This document shows positions 19,165 through 28,284 of a DNA stretch of 64,000 bases, one piece after another. A program made the position numbers and the translations under genes. The first letter of the stretch is position 1; each line of letters opens with the position of its first letter. Source of the stretch: Marinobacterium halophilum (GTDB lineage Bacteria; Pseudomonadota; Gammaproteobacteria; Pseudomonadales; Balneatricaceae); the NCBI RefSeq assembly GCF_003014615.1, contig NZ_PYGI01000012.1:1-64000 (forward strand), read 5' to 3'. The notes beneath the pieces were generated by a model that saw only the letters and a list, made by a program, of their open reading frames with translations, was not told the DNA's origin and searched no databases.

Positions 19165-19192
19165 ATCATAAACAGCCCGACGAAATAAGCAA
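19165..19192 (-). promoter_or_regulatory. Candidate etfBA promoter
   Basis: Minus-strand TTGCTT (19187-19192) and TATGAT (19165-19170) are spaced 16 bp apart, about 70 bases upstream of etfB. This is a visual match only. Confidence 0.4.
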
Positions 19193-19237
19193 TATCCCTT
19201 ATACAAAAGCAGAACAACCAAACATCCACCCTCCCGC

Positions 19238-19265
19238 TTTACAAATAAGGGTTTTTACTTATCAT
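19238..19265 (+). promoter_or_regulatory. Candidate promoter of the ETF-QO gene
   Basis: TTTACA and TATCAT are spaced 16 bp apart, about 80 bases upstream of the GTG start. An ATAAG/CTTAT inverted repeat spans the spacer, which could be an operator. No LiuR-like or FadR/PsrA-like site was recognised. Confidence 0.35.
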
Positions 19266-19342
19266 GGTTACATACAAAAATGGCATACGATGTGGCGCAG
19301 AACAAGAATAGCAACAGCACCCACACCGATGGAGGAACAACC

Positions 19343-20992
19343 GTGAATCGCGAATCGATGGAATTTGATGTAGTAATCGTCGGCGCTGGCGTTGCCGGCC
19401 TTTCAGCCGCTTGCCGGCTGATGCAGCAGGCCCAGGCCGCCGAACAGGAACTGACCGTCTGTGTGGTAGAGAAAGGCTCCGAAGTCGGCGCGCACATCCT
19501 CTCAGGTGCCGTCATGGAAACCCGCGCACTGGACGAACTGTTCCCCGACTGGAAGGAACGCGGCGCACCCTTGAACACCGCCGTCACCGAAGACCAGCTC
19601 CTGATGCTCAAGAACGAAACCAGCTCAGTCAAGCTGCCCAATGCCTTTGTGCCCAAAACCATGCACAACGACGGCAATTATATTGTCAGCTTAGCTAATG
19701 TGACCCGCTGGCTGGGTGAACAGGCTGAACAGCTTGGTGTTGAAGTATTCCCAGGCTTTGCCGCTGCTGAAGTGCTGTATCACGACAATGGCAGTGTCAA
19801 AGGCATCGCTACCGGCGACATGGGCGTTACCGCTGCCGGTGAACAGGGCCCCAACTACATGCCCGGCATGGAGCTGCACGCCAAATACACTATCTTCTCT
19901 GAAGGCTGCCGTGGCCACCTGGGCAAACAACTGATCGAGAAATTCGCCCTCGATAAAGACGCCGACCCACAACACTATGGCATCGGCATCAAGGAGCTCT
20001 GGGACATCGACCCGGCCAAACACAAGCCTGGCCTGGTGGTACACGGCTCCGGCTGGCCGCTCACCGATGGTGCCAGCGGCGGCTTCTTCCTTTACCACAC
20101 CGATGATAACCAGGTCGTGGTCGGGCTAATCATCGACCTTAACTATTCCAATCCATGGCTGAGCCCCTTCGACGAGTTCCAGCGCATGAAGCACCACCCC
20201 GAGATCAAACAGTATCTCGAAGGTGGCAAACGCGTCTCCTATGGTGCCCGCGCCATTACCAAGGGCGGCTTCAACACCCTGCCAAAAATGTGTATGCCCG
20301 GTGCACTGCTGATCGGCTGTGATGCCGGCACCTTGAACTTCTCCAAGATCAAGGGCATCCACACCGCCATGAAATCCGGCATGCTGGCAGGCGAGTCCAT
20401 TGCAGCCGTATTGACCAACGGTGACGAAGGCGGCGCAGAACTCAACAGTTTTACCGACGCATACAAAAATTCATGGTTGTACGACGAACTTTACCGCGCC
20501 CGCAACTTCGGCCCGGCGATGCACAAGTTCGGCCCTTATCTCGGCGGCGCGTTTAACTACATCGACCAGAACTGGTTTGGCGGCAAGATTCCGCTCACCC
20601 TGCACGACCTGCACAAGGATCACGAGCAGCTCAAACTGGCCAGCGAATGTCCTGAAATCCAGTACCCGAAACCGGATGGCGTGCTGTCATTTGACAAGCT
20701 CTCGTCGGTATTCCTCTCCAATACCAACCATGAAGAGGATCAGCCTTGCCACCTCAAGCTGAAGGATGCCAGCATCCCTATCAGCCAGAACCTGCCCAAA
20801 TATGCTGAACCGGCGCAGCGTTACTGCCCGGCCGGTGTATATGAAGTGGTCGAAAGCGAAAGCGGACCCCAGTTCCAGATCAACGGACAGAACTGCGTCC
20901 ACTGCAAAACCTGTGATATCAAGGACCCGGCCCAGAACATCACCTGGGTGGTGCCGGAAGGGGCAGGCGGACCGAACTACCCGAACATGTAG
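19343..20992 (+). CDS. Electron transfer flavoprotein-ubiquinone oxidoreductase
   Basis: Membrane-associated enzyme that passes electrons from ETF to ubiquinone. The GTG at 19343 was chosen because a GGAGGAAC SD lies upstream and the product then begins MNRESMEFDVVIVGAG, as in relatives; this gives 549 residues. The FAD Rossmann motif is GAGVAGLSAACR, with Val where Pro is common. The ubiquinone-binding middle is followed by the C-terminal ferredoxin-like domain with Cys518, Cys521 and Cys524 (CVHCKTC) plus an upstream Cys in RYCPAGVYE as [4Fe-4S] ligands. It is divergent from etfBA. Confidence 0.97.
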   Translation: MNRESMEFDVVIVGAGVAGLSAACRLMQQAQAAEQELTVCVVEKGSEVGAHILSGAVMETRALDELFPDWKERGAPLNTAVTEDQLLMLKNETSSVKLPNAFVPKTMHNDGNYIVSLANVTRWLGEQAEQLGVEVFPGFAAAEVLYHDNGSVKGIATGDMGVTAAGEQGPNYMPGMELHAKYTIFSEGCRGHLGKQLIEKFALDKDADPQHYGIGIKELWDIDPAKHKPGLVVHGSGWPLTDGASGGFFLYHTDDNQVVVGLIIDLNYSNPWLSPFDEFQRMKHHPEIKQYLEGGKRVSYGARAITKGGFNTLPKMCMPGALLIGCDAGTLNFSKIKGIHTAMKSGMLAGESIAAVLTNGDEGGAELNSFTDAYKNSWLYDELYRARNFGPAMHKFGPYLGGAFNYIDQNWFGGKIPLTLHDLHKDHEQLKLASECPEIQYPKPDGVLSFDKLSSVFLSNTNHEEDQPCHLKLKDASIPISQNLPKYAEPAQRYCPAGVYEVVESESGPQFQINGQNCVHCKTCDIKDPAQNITWVVPEGAGGPNYPNM

Positions 20993-21054
20993 GCGCGATA
21001 CGCGCCACACCTAAATTACGTCGCTTACTGTTCATTATTTAATGATATTTAACA

Positions 21055-21088
21055 ACGACGTCCAGCCAGTCCATGAGCTGGACGTCGT
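21055..21088. other. Perfect 12-bp inverted repeat downstream of ETF-QO
   Basis: ACGACGTCCAGC-10 nt-GCTGGACGTCGT lies in the 296-base gap between ETF-QO and the SLC13-type gene. It has no clear U-tract. It may be a factor-assisted terminator or an operator. A TTGACA (21197-21202) lies further on, 90 bases before the transporter ATG, but has no convincing -10. Nothing else was recognised in the gap. Confidence 0.5.
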
Positions 21089-21288
21089 GTACTTTCTCCC
21101 AACTGTACACACCTACCCTGCAGAACCCAGCCAGCTATGGCGTACATCAGCCGCGTGAACACCTGCATCCGGTTATTGCATTTACTTTGCAACCTATTGA
21201 CATAACTCGTTTTTTTCTCGATGAGCATTGGACTTATTGCGACTTTGAACCAATACTTCGCTGTCAATTGTACAAATGGAGCAATACC

Positions 21289-22767
21289 ATGCCCTCCTCT
21301 CCTTCTGGGCGCTCGGATCTGCGCCCGATTCCGGCACTGATCGCTGTCGCTATTGGCATAACCGTCTGGCTACTACCTCAACCCGACACCGTTTCCGATC
21401 AGGGCTGGCTTATGCTGGCCATGTTTATCGGCACCATCGCCGCCATCATCGGTAAAGCAATGCCCATTGGTGCCATTTCCATTTTTGCCATCGCCATGGT
21501 CGCAGCCTCAGGCGTCACCAGTGACAACCCCGGCACATCGATCAAAAACGCACTGGGCAGTTTCACCAGCCCACTGATCTGGCTGATCGCCATCGCCATC
21601 ATGATCTCCAGAGGCTTGATCAAAACCGGCCTGGGTGCGCGTATTGGCTATCACTTTATCGCCCTGTTTGGTAAACGCACCCTGGGCATCGGCTATGCGC
21701 TGGCACTATCAGAGCTGACGATTGCACCCGTCACCCCCAGCAACACAGCACGCGGTGGCGGCATCATCCACCCGATCATGCAGTCTATTGCCCGCAGCTT
21801 TGATTCTACGCCCGAACACAACAGCACCGGCAAAATCGGCAAATATCTGGCACTGGTGAACTACCATTCCAACCCGATCACCTCCGCCATGTTCATCACC
21901 GCTACCGCCCCGAATCCATTGACCGTGAAGCTGATCGCCGAAGCGACCGGTGCCGAAATCAATCTGAGCTGGACGACTTGGGCGCTGGCCATGTTGCTGC
22001 CCGGTTTGGTGGCCATCGCGTTGATGCCTCTGGTGCTCTACCTGTTTTTTCCACCGGAAATCAAACAGACCGAAGACGCCACCGGCTTTGCCCGCCAACG
22101 TCTTGCGGAACTCGGCCACGTTACCCGAGGTGAAAAAATAATGCTGGGGGTATTTACCGTACTGCTGCTGCTTTGGGCAGATGTGCCCGTCTGGCTGCTG
22201 GGTGATGCCTACCAATTGAATGCCACCACCAGTGCCTTTATCGGCCTGTCAATTCTACTGCTCACCGGAGTTTTGACCTGGCAAGATATACTCAGCGAGA
22301 AAAGTGCCTGGGATACACTGGTCTGGTTTGGCGCATTGGTGATGATGGCTTCTCAGCTCAATAGCCTGGGTGTCATTGCCTGGTTTTCCGCCAGCATTCA
22401 AGGCCTGATCGCGCAGACAGGTGTCGGATGGGCAGGGGCCAGCGCCTTACTGGTGGTCGTGTTCTTGTACTCACATTATTTCTTTGCCAGCACCACAGCC
22501 CATATCACCGCCATGATGGCCGCGTTTCTGAGTGTGGGACTGGCCATGGGCGCACCGGCCATGCCCTTTGTGCTAATGATGGCGGCGGCCTCATCCATCA
22601 TGATGACCCTGACCCACTACGCCACCGGCACTTCGCCGGTGATATTCGGCTCTAACTACGTGACCTTGGGAGAATGGTGGCGCGCAGGGTTTATCATGAG
22701 CCTTGCCAACCTCAGTATCTGGGTAATTGTTGGCGGCCTGTGGTGGAAACTGCTGGGCTATTGGTAA
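21289..22767 (+). CDS. DASS/SLC13-family anion transporter, 2-oxoglutarate/malate translocator type
   Basis: A 492-residue inner-membrane carrier with about 12 hydrophobic helices. The conserved blocks ALALSELTIAPVTPSNTARGGGIIHPIM and, near the end, THYATGTSPVIFGSNYV are the two substrate/cation-binding SNT/TGT-type loops of the divalent anion:Na+ symporter family (2-oxoglutarate, malate, citrate or similar). GGAGC lies 7 bases before the ATG at 21289; the long in-frame extension upstream has no conserved features. Exact substrate is unknown. It stands alone and ends at a strong terminator. Confidence 0.88.
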   Translation: MPSSPSGRSDLRPIPALIAVAIGITVWLLPQPDTVSDQGWLMLAMFIGTIAAIIGKAMPIGAISIFAIAMVAASGVTSDNPGTSIKNALGSFTSPLIWLIAIAIMISRGLIKTGLGARIGYHFIALFGKRTLGIGYALALSELTIAPVTPSNTARGGGIIHPIMQSIARSFDSTPEHNSTGKIGKYLALVNYHSNPITSAMFITATAPNPLTVKLIAEATGAEINLSWTTWALAMLLPGLVAIALMPLVLYLFFPPEIKQTEDATGFARQRLAELGHVTRGEKIMLGVFTVLLLLWADVPVWLLGDAYQLNATTSAFIGLSILLLTGVLTWQDILSEKSAWDTLVWFGALVMMASQLNSLGVIAWFSASIQGLIAQTGVGWAGASALLVVVFLYSHYFFASTTAHITAMMAAFLSVGLAMGAPAMPFVLMMAAASSIMMTLTHYATGTSPVIFGSNYVTLGEWWRAGFIMSLANLSIWVIVGGLWWKLLGYW

Positions 22768-22781
22768 ACAGAATGGACAGC

Positions 22782-22808
22782 AAGCGCGACAACCTGTCGC
22801 GCTTTTTT
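22782..22808 (+). terminator. Intrinsic terminator after the SLC13-type transporter
   Basis: Stem AAGCGCGACA/TGTCGCGCTT followed by T6. The hairpin starts 16 bases past the stop codon. Confidence 0.92.
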
Positions 22809-22848
22809 AATGCATGAGTAATTGGAATGTTCATAACCGCCGCAAGGT

Positions 22849-23268
22849 TTACTCCACCCACCGCTGCCGATCAATATCGACCACCGTTTGCCCGACCGGA
22901 GCCAACGCAATCATGGCCAATTTGAGATGCTGAAGACCAAAGGGTATACCGATGATGGTAATAAAACAGGCGACCGCCGACAGCAAATGGCCTATCGCCA
23001 GCCAAACACCAGCAAATATGAACCAGATAATATTGCCGATCAGCCCCAACGCTCCCGTACCAATATCGTCCTCACCGGTCAGATCCCGACGATTCACCGG
23101 TTCTTTGCCAAACGGAAAGAACGAAAACGTACCGATTACAAAGCAGGAACGCGCCCAGGGAATGCCAACGATGGTGATCAGCGCCAAAACACCGAACATC
23201 CACCAGGCAAGCCCCATAACCACACCCCCGAACACAAACCAGATGATATTTCCCAGCAACCGCAACAT
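22849..23268 (-). CDS. yccF: YccF-family inner-membrane protein
   Basis: A 139-residue protein of the YccF/DUF307 family, function unknown. It is an internal duplication: LLGNIIWFVFGGVVMGLAWW near the N-terminus is echoed by LIGNIIWFIFAGVWLAIGHL about 65 residues later. Each half also has a TI[VI]GIP motif. Four hydrophobic segments are visible. ATG 23268 was chosen over an upstream ATG because the protein then begins with the repeat unit and a GGAG lies upstream. It follows the 94-aa gene with a 19-bp gap. Confidence 0.87.
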   Translation of the reverse strand: MLRLLGNIIWFVFGGVVMGLAWWMFGVLALITIVGIPWARSCFVIGTFSFFPFGKEPVNRRDLTGEDDIGTGALGLIGNIIWFIFAGVWLAIGHLLSAVACFITIIGIPFGLQHLKLAMIALAPVGQTVVDIDRQRWVE

Positions 23269-23287
23269 CGATATTGACTCCGCACCC

Positions 23288-23572
23288 TTACTTAATAAGT
23301 GAAACACCATCCACTTCAACTACCGAATTGGCATCCGCTCGTTCGATAATCTTCAACAGCACAGATTGAATGCTCTCATCGTTACGCACGTCGTTCTCGC
23401 TGGAAAACCTTTGCTCCTGCGGCTCGGCACCCTCTTCGGCCGTGAACGTGACTACCACCTCAGTGGCACAGTCAGCGGTTTTGCCGAAGTACGCCAATGA
23501 AATCTGGGGATAGCCTTTGAAACCCTTTTTAACCTGCTTCGCGATCCGTTTTTTAGCTTTGTCGACATTCAT
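23288..23572 (-). CDS. Small protein of unknown function (94 aa)
   Basis: I do not recognise a named family. The N-terminus is strongly basic (MNVDKAKKRIAKQVKKGFKGYPQISLAYFG), then acidic (FTAEEGAEPQEQRFSSENDVRNDESI), ending in a predicted helix and strand. There is no signal peptide or membrane helix. AAAGGA sits 7 bases before the ATG. It is probably co-transcribed with yccF. Confidence 0.7.
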   Translation of the reverse strand: MNVDKAKKRIAKQVKKGFKGYPQISLAYFGKTADCATEVVVTFTAEEGAEPQEQRFSSENDVRNDESIQSVLLKIIERADANSVVEVDGVSLIK

Positions 23573-23679
23573 GCAGGAATCCTTTTAGTGTTTGAAGCTC
23601 AAGAGAATATAGCCACTAGCCAAGGCGTGGACAGGTAATGCCACAACTTGTCATATTGACGGATCTGAACCGTCACATG

Positions 23680-24060
23680 CTACCTGCTATTGGCCTTTTG
23701 GATGACCTCTTCACACGTAAGATCATTCCCCAAATGGATAATAGCCTTGTGCGCACCCGCACCTAAACACAGCTCAATGAAAATCCGCTCTTCGACCTGG
23801 CTAAGCCCACCCTCCACCATCATAGTCGGGTGAATCACTATTCCGGGGCTCTTTTTGATCAAACCCTTAGGCATAATTTCTTTAATCAGCTTCTTCAGCG
23901 TCTGCTCGGCTGATGAAAAGTTACCAATCAAAAGCCTTGTAGTCGTAAAATCTTCTTCCGCTATTGCACTCAACCACTCACCCTGGGTTGTAGCATTTTG
24001 CGCTTCAAACTTATTTTTACTGACTCTCACATAGAGGTCATTTTTAAAAATATTTCTCAT
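23680..24060 (-). CDS. Small MreB-like protein fragment (126 aa)
   Basis: A short protein whose C-terminal two thirds resemble one segment of the actin homologue MreB. The segment NFSSAEQTLKKLIKE is followed by SPGIVIHP, then GGLSQVEERIFIELCLGAGAHKAIIHLG. This parallels MreB's DFxxTExxLxxFIK, SPRVLVCVP and [23 protein letters not shown]. The phosphate-1 loop (DLGT), later ATP-binding motifs and the rest of the actin fold are absent, so it cannot be a complete ATPase. The DNA here is visibly more AT-rich than around it. Small stand-alone proteins of this kind may be a family of their own or a decayed gene; I favour the former because the frame is intact. Confidence 0.65.
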   Translation of the reverse strand: MRNIFKNDLYVRVSKNKFEAQNATTQGEWLSAIAEEDFTTTRLLIGNFSSAEQTLKKLIKEIMPKGLIKKSPGIVIHPTMMVEGGLSQVEERIFIELCLGAGAHKAIIHLGNDLTCEEVIQKANSR

Positions 24061-24277
24061 ATCACCTCGCGGCCAACTGTATTCGCTTCAACCCGTAGAA
24101 AATAATGATGTGGTGTATTTCTATAGGTTCATGACACGTGCATCCCTTATGGTGTCGTGAAGTTGGGAAGAGAATATTCGGGTCATGCGTTCAATCCTGG
24201 CCAGCGAATACTACTGATTGAGTGTACACGTGACCTAACGAGTAGAGGCTTAGCTTTTGGTCCAAGATCAGCCAAGG

Positions 24278-25384
24278 TTACTGCCCAAACCGCTTGAGTT
24301 GCATTTCGCGCAGTCGGCTGAGGGTACGCCGGAATGCAAACCCGAGGTAACCTTCGGGGTATAGCTGCTCCAGCGGTACGTCGGCTTCAATCCAGAGGGG
24401 CACCCCCCGGTCATAGCATTCATCCACCAGCGCAATGAAACGGCGCACACTGTTATCTCTGGTCGATAGCCTGGGTAGCTGGCGATCACCCGCTTCAACC
24501 CGCACGGCGGCATCTTCGGTGCCTCGTGCTATGCGAGCATCGTGACGCTCACCGCTGAGCTTAGGTACGCCACTGAGCAATACATGGCGAAAACGATCGC
24601 ACAGGGCGATGTAATCGTTCGCCGCCAGCGGCGCTTCACATAGCTGGTCGTAGGTACACCATACCTGGACTTCGTCATATCGCAGGGCATCGATATGACG
24701 ACCGTTCAACATCAGCGGCGCGCCATCTTGCGATCCCTCGGTCTGATGGGCAAAGACTTCTGCCAAGGGCTCAGCGCCCTCTTGCTGCAGCCAGTAACGC
24801 TGTTGTATTTCACCCGGGTGCAGTCGATGATCCTGCTCGCCATCCAGCGCAACAACATGCAAATGGCGCTCAAGCGCCGCAACCGCTGGCAAAAAACGCT
24901 CACGGTTGAAGCCCTCGGCATAAAGCTGTGCCGGTGGCTGGTTGGAGGTAGTCACCAGCACGACACCCTGTGTAAACAGGCGCTGTACCAGACCGCCCAG
25001 AATCATCGCATCGCCAATATCATTGACGAAGAACTCATCCAGGCAGAGCACACGCACCTCCGCCGCCAGCTCGCATGCAAGCGCTGATAGTGGATCGGCG
25101 GTGCCGTTGAGCCGGAACAGACGTCGATGCACATCCCGCATGAAGTGGTGAAAATGCTGCCGCCGCGCTGGCAATATCAATCCCGTGTGAAAAAGATCCA
25201 TCAACCAGGTCTTGCCGCGCCCGACCCGGCCCCATAGGTAGAGACCGGAAACAGCTTGAGGGGTTTGCAGAAGCCGTTCGTGGCACACCTGCAACAGGTC
25301 GACCGCACGCTGCTGCGCAGGGTCGACAACATAGCCAGCGGCTAACGCCTGTTGGTAGCGTCGCGCCGGGCCGTTGCTGCTCAC
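24278..25384 (-). CDS. zapE: AFG1-like ATPase ZapE
   Basis: A 368-residue P-loop ATPase of the AFG1/ZapE family; in E. coli ZapE acts at the FtsZ ring under stress. Walker A GRVGRGKT is at residues 52-59, Walker B is VLCLDEFFVNDI, and the family blocks TSNQPPAQLYAEGFNRERFLPA and RRFIALVDECYDRGVPL are present. It starts with GTG overlapping the stop of the channel gene (GTGA), so it is probably translated by coupling. The 217 bases after its stop, before the MreB-like gene, hold nothing I recognise. Confidence 0.95.
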   Translation of the reverse strand: MSSNGPARRYQQALAAGYVVDPAQQRAVDLLQVCHERLLQTPQAVSGLYLWGRVGRGKTWLMDLFHTGLILPARRQHFHHFMRDVHRRLFRLNGTADPLSALACELAAEVRVLCLDEFFVNDIGDAMILGGLVQRLFTQGVVLVTTSNQPPAQLYAEGFNRERFLPAVAALERHLHVVALDGEQDHRLHPGEIQQRYWLQQEGAEPLAEVFAHQTEGSQDGAPLMLNGRHIDALRYDEVQVWCTYDQLCEAPLAANDYIALCDRFRHVLLSGVPKLSGERHDARIARGTEDAAVRVEAGDRQLPRLSTRDNSVRRFIALVDECYDRGVPLWIEADVPLEQLYPEGYLGFAFRRTLSRLREMQLKRFGQ

Positions 25385-26217
25385 TCCACCCGATCCTTCT
25401 CTGGTTCCAGCTTCGACTCAATCCGATTCAGCTGCTCTGCCATCATCACCATTTGCTCACGCATCCAGTGCACCTCAGCGACTTCACCCTGCCCTGACTC
25501 AAGCTGCTGGGCGGCGCTTTCCTTCTGCATCACGTCGAGCACGATGCCGATCATCATGTTAAGGAACACGAAGGCGGTCAGGAAGATGAAGGTGAGGTAG
25601 AACACCCAGCTGTAGGGGTAGGTGTCCATGGTTGCGTACATCACGTCGGTCCAGTCTTCAAAGGTGGCAACGCGGAACAGGGTCAGCATGGCGATGGTAA
25701 TATTGCCCCACAACACCGGATCAATGTCGTTGAACATGAAGCTGCCGATGGCGGCATAGATGTAGAAGATGATGAACATCAGCAGCGCCACGTAACCCAT
25801 ACGCGGGATCGATTTAACCAGTGCCGCCAGCAACATGCGCAGCTCGGGAACCATGGATACCAGTCGCAGTACACGGAAGACGCGCAACAAGCGGGCCACC
25901 AGTACCATTTCCGAGTCGTTGATGGGCACCAGGCTGGCAACCACGATAATAAAATCAAAAATATTCCAGCCACTGCGGAAGAAGTTCAGCAGTCGCTTCT
26001 CGGCGGCCATGCGCACCAGAATTTCGAACAGAAAAAACAACGTGACTGCTCGATCAAGCCAAACCAGTACCTGATCAAAACGTGACGACTCTTCATAGGT
26101 TTTGGCACCGATCAACAGTGCCGAGGCGATAATGACGCCGATAACGAAAGTCTCAAACAGCTTGTTGGCACGCAAGTGCTCCAACCGCTCCTGCAGACGG
26201 TACCAGTAAAGCTTCAT
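25381..26217 (-). CDS. Bacterial voltage-gated cation channel, NaChBac/NavAb family
   Basis: A six-helix (S1-S6) homotetrameric channel subunit of 278 residues. S4 carries arginines at every third position (Arg109, 112, 115, 118 in ARLLRVFRVLRLVSMVPE). The pore loop has the filter TFEDWTD (residues 185-191), aligned with TLESWSM of NavAb. The S6 helix contains FVFLNMMIGIVLDVM, followed by a coiled coil (REQMVMMAEQLNRIESKLE) as in relatives. ATG 26217 was chosen over an upstream TTG. Two extra filter aspartates suggest calcium or mixed permeability, which is inference. It overlaps zapE. Confidence 0.88.
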   Translation of the reverse strand: MKLYWYRLQERLEHLRANKLFETFVIGVIIASALLIGAKTYEESSRFDQVLVWLDRAVTLFFLFEILVRMAAEKRLLNFFRSGWNIFDFIIVVASLVPINDSEMVLVARLLRVFRVLRLVSMVPELRMLLAALVKSIPRMGYVALLMFIIFYIYAAIGSFMFNDIDPVLWGNITIAMLTLFRVATFEDWTDVMYATMDTYPYSWVFYLTFIFLTAFVFLNMMIGIVLDVMQKESAAQQLESGQGEVAEVHWMREQMVMMAEQLNRIESKLEPEKDRVE

Positions 26218-26284
26218 GACAACGGTGTCTCCGCAGCTCAATCAATAGGGGAATAGCAGGCGCGGATTATACGCCAGCCCGCGA

Positions 26285-28225
26285 TTAGCCCCAATGCTCC
26301 TCTTCATCACTAAGATCAAAGCGGATATCGCGGCCATCGGCTCCCAACTGCCAGACCTCTTCCGGCTCACCTTCTGCAGTAAAACGCACCAGCCCGATAC
26401 CGGCATTATTGACCAGCCGACACCCTTCATCAGCACCTTCTGGCCTGCGCGGTGAAACGCGCATCAGGCGGCGACGGGTAAACCAGTTCAGCGGTGAAGA
26501 CGGTGCATAAAGCCAGCGGTTGAGCCGGTCGAAGACCTTCAGCAACCGGCGTGGAAATTCGTTTTTCAAACCGCTGCTGGTGATCTGCCAGATCTTCGGG
26601 CCACCCTTGCGGAAGCGGATTTCAATGTCATATACAAAGGAATAGTGCACATCACCCGACAGAATCACGAAGTGCTCAGGCGTGCGCGTATGACGGAAGA
26701 TATTGAGCATCACATTGGCGGCACCGGGGTGCGACATCCAGTTTTCGGCATCCACCATCAACGACTGACCGCAGGCGGCAAAGGCTTTCTGTATCGTTTC
26801 AATCAGTTTGACGCCGAAGATCGGGGCCGATGACACTATAATCACCGCCTTGCGGTCCAGTAACTGTTGTTGCAGCTCAGTCAAGGCTTCCCAATCCATC
26901 AACCCGGAAGGGCTGTTGAGATTGCGTTCGGCACGCCAGCGCCGGGTACGGGTATCCAGCACCAGCACACCGGGATCAACCGGAATCAGATAATCCCAGC
27001 GTTGAAAGGCAAACAGCTCGGCAATCAGGGTATGGTGATCCGCTTCCTGACGGCTCTCAAGCCAGCGTTCAACATACTCGCCAAGGTGTTTGCGCAACTT
27101 ACGTGGGTCATTGCCACTGCCCTGACACAGGAAATAGCCGATCAGGGCGTTGCCGATAATCTGGCGCGAGAACGGATGGCCATAGGCCGACATCTCCCAG
27201 GCTGCCGACAGGTTCCAATCGTCGGTCACGTCATGGTCGTCAAAAATCATGTAGGTCGGCAAATGCGCCATTACCCGGCGCACCTGGCCCAACTGCGCCC
27301 TGAAGCCAAGAATGGCATCGGTTTCTTTTGCGTACAGTGCACTGTAGCGGGTCGCCAACGGCGGCGGTGCCAAGTCCAGCCCTTGCCAGGACAGGGGCGA
27401 CCAGACCAGACAGTAACTGGCAATCACCTCGGCAAAGGTGATCAGGTGGTTATGCGCAGAGTCACTGGTAAAGATCGGTTTGCGTACACCCGCAAAGACA
27501 CGCTCCTGCACACTTTGACTGAGGGCATCCTTGGGCAACAGCTGCTCACGCTCGTAGTAACAATGTGGACTTTGGCGCAGCTCCGGACCATTGGCTATAC
27601 ATCCGCCATGCAGGGTTTCATCCCACAACCCCAGCCGGTCACTAAGCCGATGCGCTGCCCGCAGCATCGGCCCGGCAACATCATCGGCATAGAGCTGGTC
27701 ACCGCTGAGCATCAGCACCGCCGGCCACTCCTCCGCCTGATCGAGGTGCTGCTCAACCCATTCATCCGCCCGCGCCAAGCCGTCTTTGGATTCGTGGTGC
27801 GGCTTGCGGCAGGAGCCATGCAGGATCGATTTTAGCTGGGGCTGAATCACGAAACCCGGCAGTGTTTCACCCGGATACAGCAGCTCCGCGCCCCACTCGC
27901 TGATCGATTGCCAGGATTCACTGCCTGCCGCCTGCAGGCGCAGGTCATAATCGATGCGGACACCGGTCGGCAACGGCGTGGCCGGTTGCAGATGGATCAG
28001 GCAGATCCAGGCCTGCTCCCCCACCTGCAACGACCAGCACTCATCAGCCGTCAACGGTCGGTCAAGACAGATATCCTGCGCGGTCTGCAACAGCAGTGAA
28101 AACTGCAGTGGCTCGGTGATCAGACACCAGAGGGTGAACTCATCCGCAGTGATGCGGCGCAGGATTGGGCCGACAAGAACGGGAGAGAGGCTGACGGACG
28201 ATGAAGAAACTGTGGAATTCGGCAT
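26285..28225 (-). CDS. PhoD-like metallophosphatase
   Basis: A 646-residue protein with an N-terminal beta-rich region and a PhoD-like calcineurin-type phosphatase domain. Metal-binding motifs are visible in order: MLSGDQLYADDV, MIFDDHDVTDDW and ILSGDVHYSF. There is no Tat or Sec signal (N-terminus MPNSTVSSSSVSLSPVL), unlike secreted PhoD, so it is probably cytoplasmic. Substrate unknown; an alkaline phosphatase D or phosphodiesterase activity is likely. No clear SD precedes the ATG, so the start is less certain. Confidence 0.85.
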   Translation of the reverse strand: MPNSTVSSSSVSLSPVLVGPILRRITADEFTLWCLITEPLQFSLLLQTAQDICLDRPLTADECWSLQVGEQAWICLIHLQPATPLPTGVRIDYDLRLQAAGSESWQSISEWGAELLYPGETLPGFVIQPQLKSILHGSCRKPHHESKDGLARADEWVEQHLDQAEEWPAVLMLSGDQLYADDVAGPMLRAAHRLSDRLGLWDETLHGGCIANGPELRQSPHCYYEREQLLPKDALSQSVQERVFAGVRKPIFTSDSAHNHLITFAEVIASYCLVWSPLSWQGLDLAPPPLATRYSALYAKETDAILGFRAQLGQVRRVMAHLPTYMIFDDHDVTDDWNLSAAWEMSAYGHPFSRQIIGNALIGYFLCQGSGNDPRKLRKHLGEYVERWLESRQEADHHTLIAELFAFQRWDYLIPVDPGVLVLDTRTRRWRAERNLNSPSGLMDWEALTELQQQLLDRKAVIIVSSAPIFGVKLIETIQKAFAACGQSLMVDAENWMSHPGAANVMLNIFRHTRTPEHFVILSGDVHYSFVYDIEIRFRKGGPKIWQITSSGLKNEFPRRLLKVFDRLNRWLYAPSSPLNWFTRRRLMRVSPRRPEGADEGCRLVNNAGIGLVRFTAEGEPEEVWQLGADGRDIRFDLSDEEEHWG

Positions 28226-28284
28226 GGGTCAGGGGGTGGCCGAATGAGATTTCATCCGGCCAGTGTCTCCGAAGGTAATGGATA

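Noticed and set aside
21207-21250. Possible sigma-54 promoter (TTGGAC...TTGC) before the SLC13-type transporter
   Set aside because: The GG and GC elements are too close together (about 9 instead of 12 bases).
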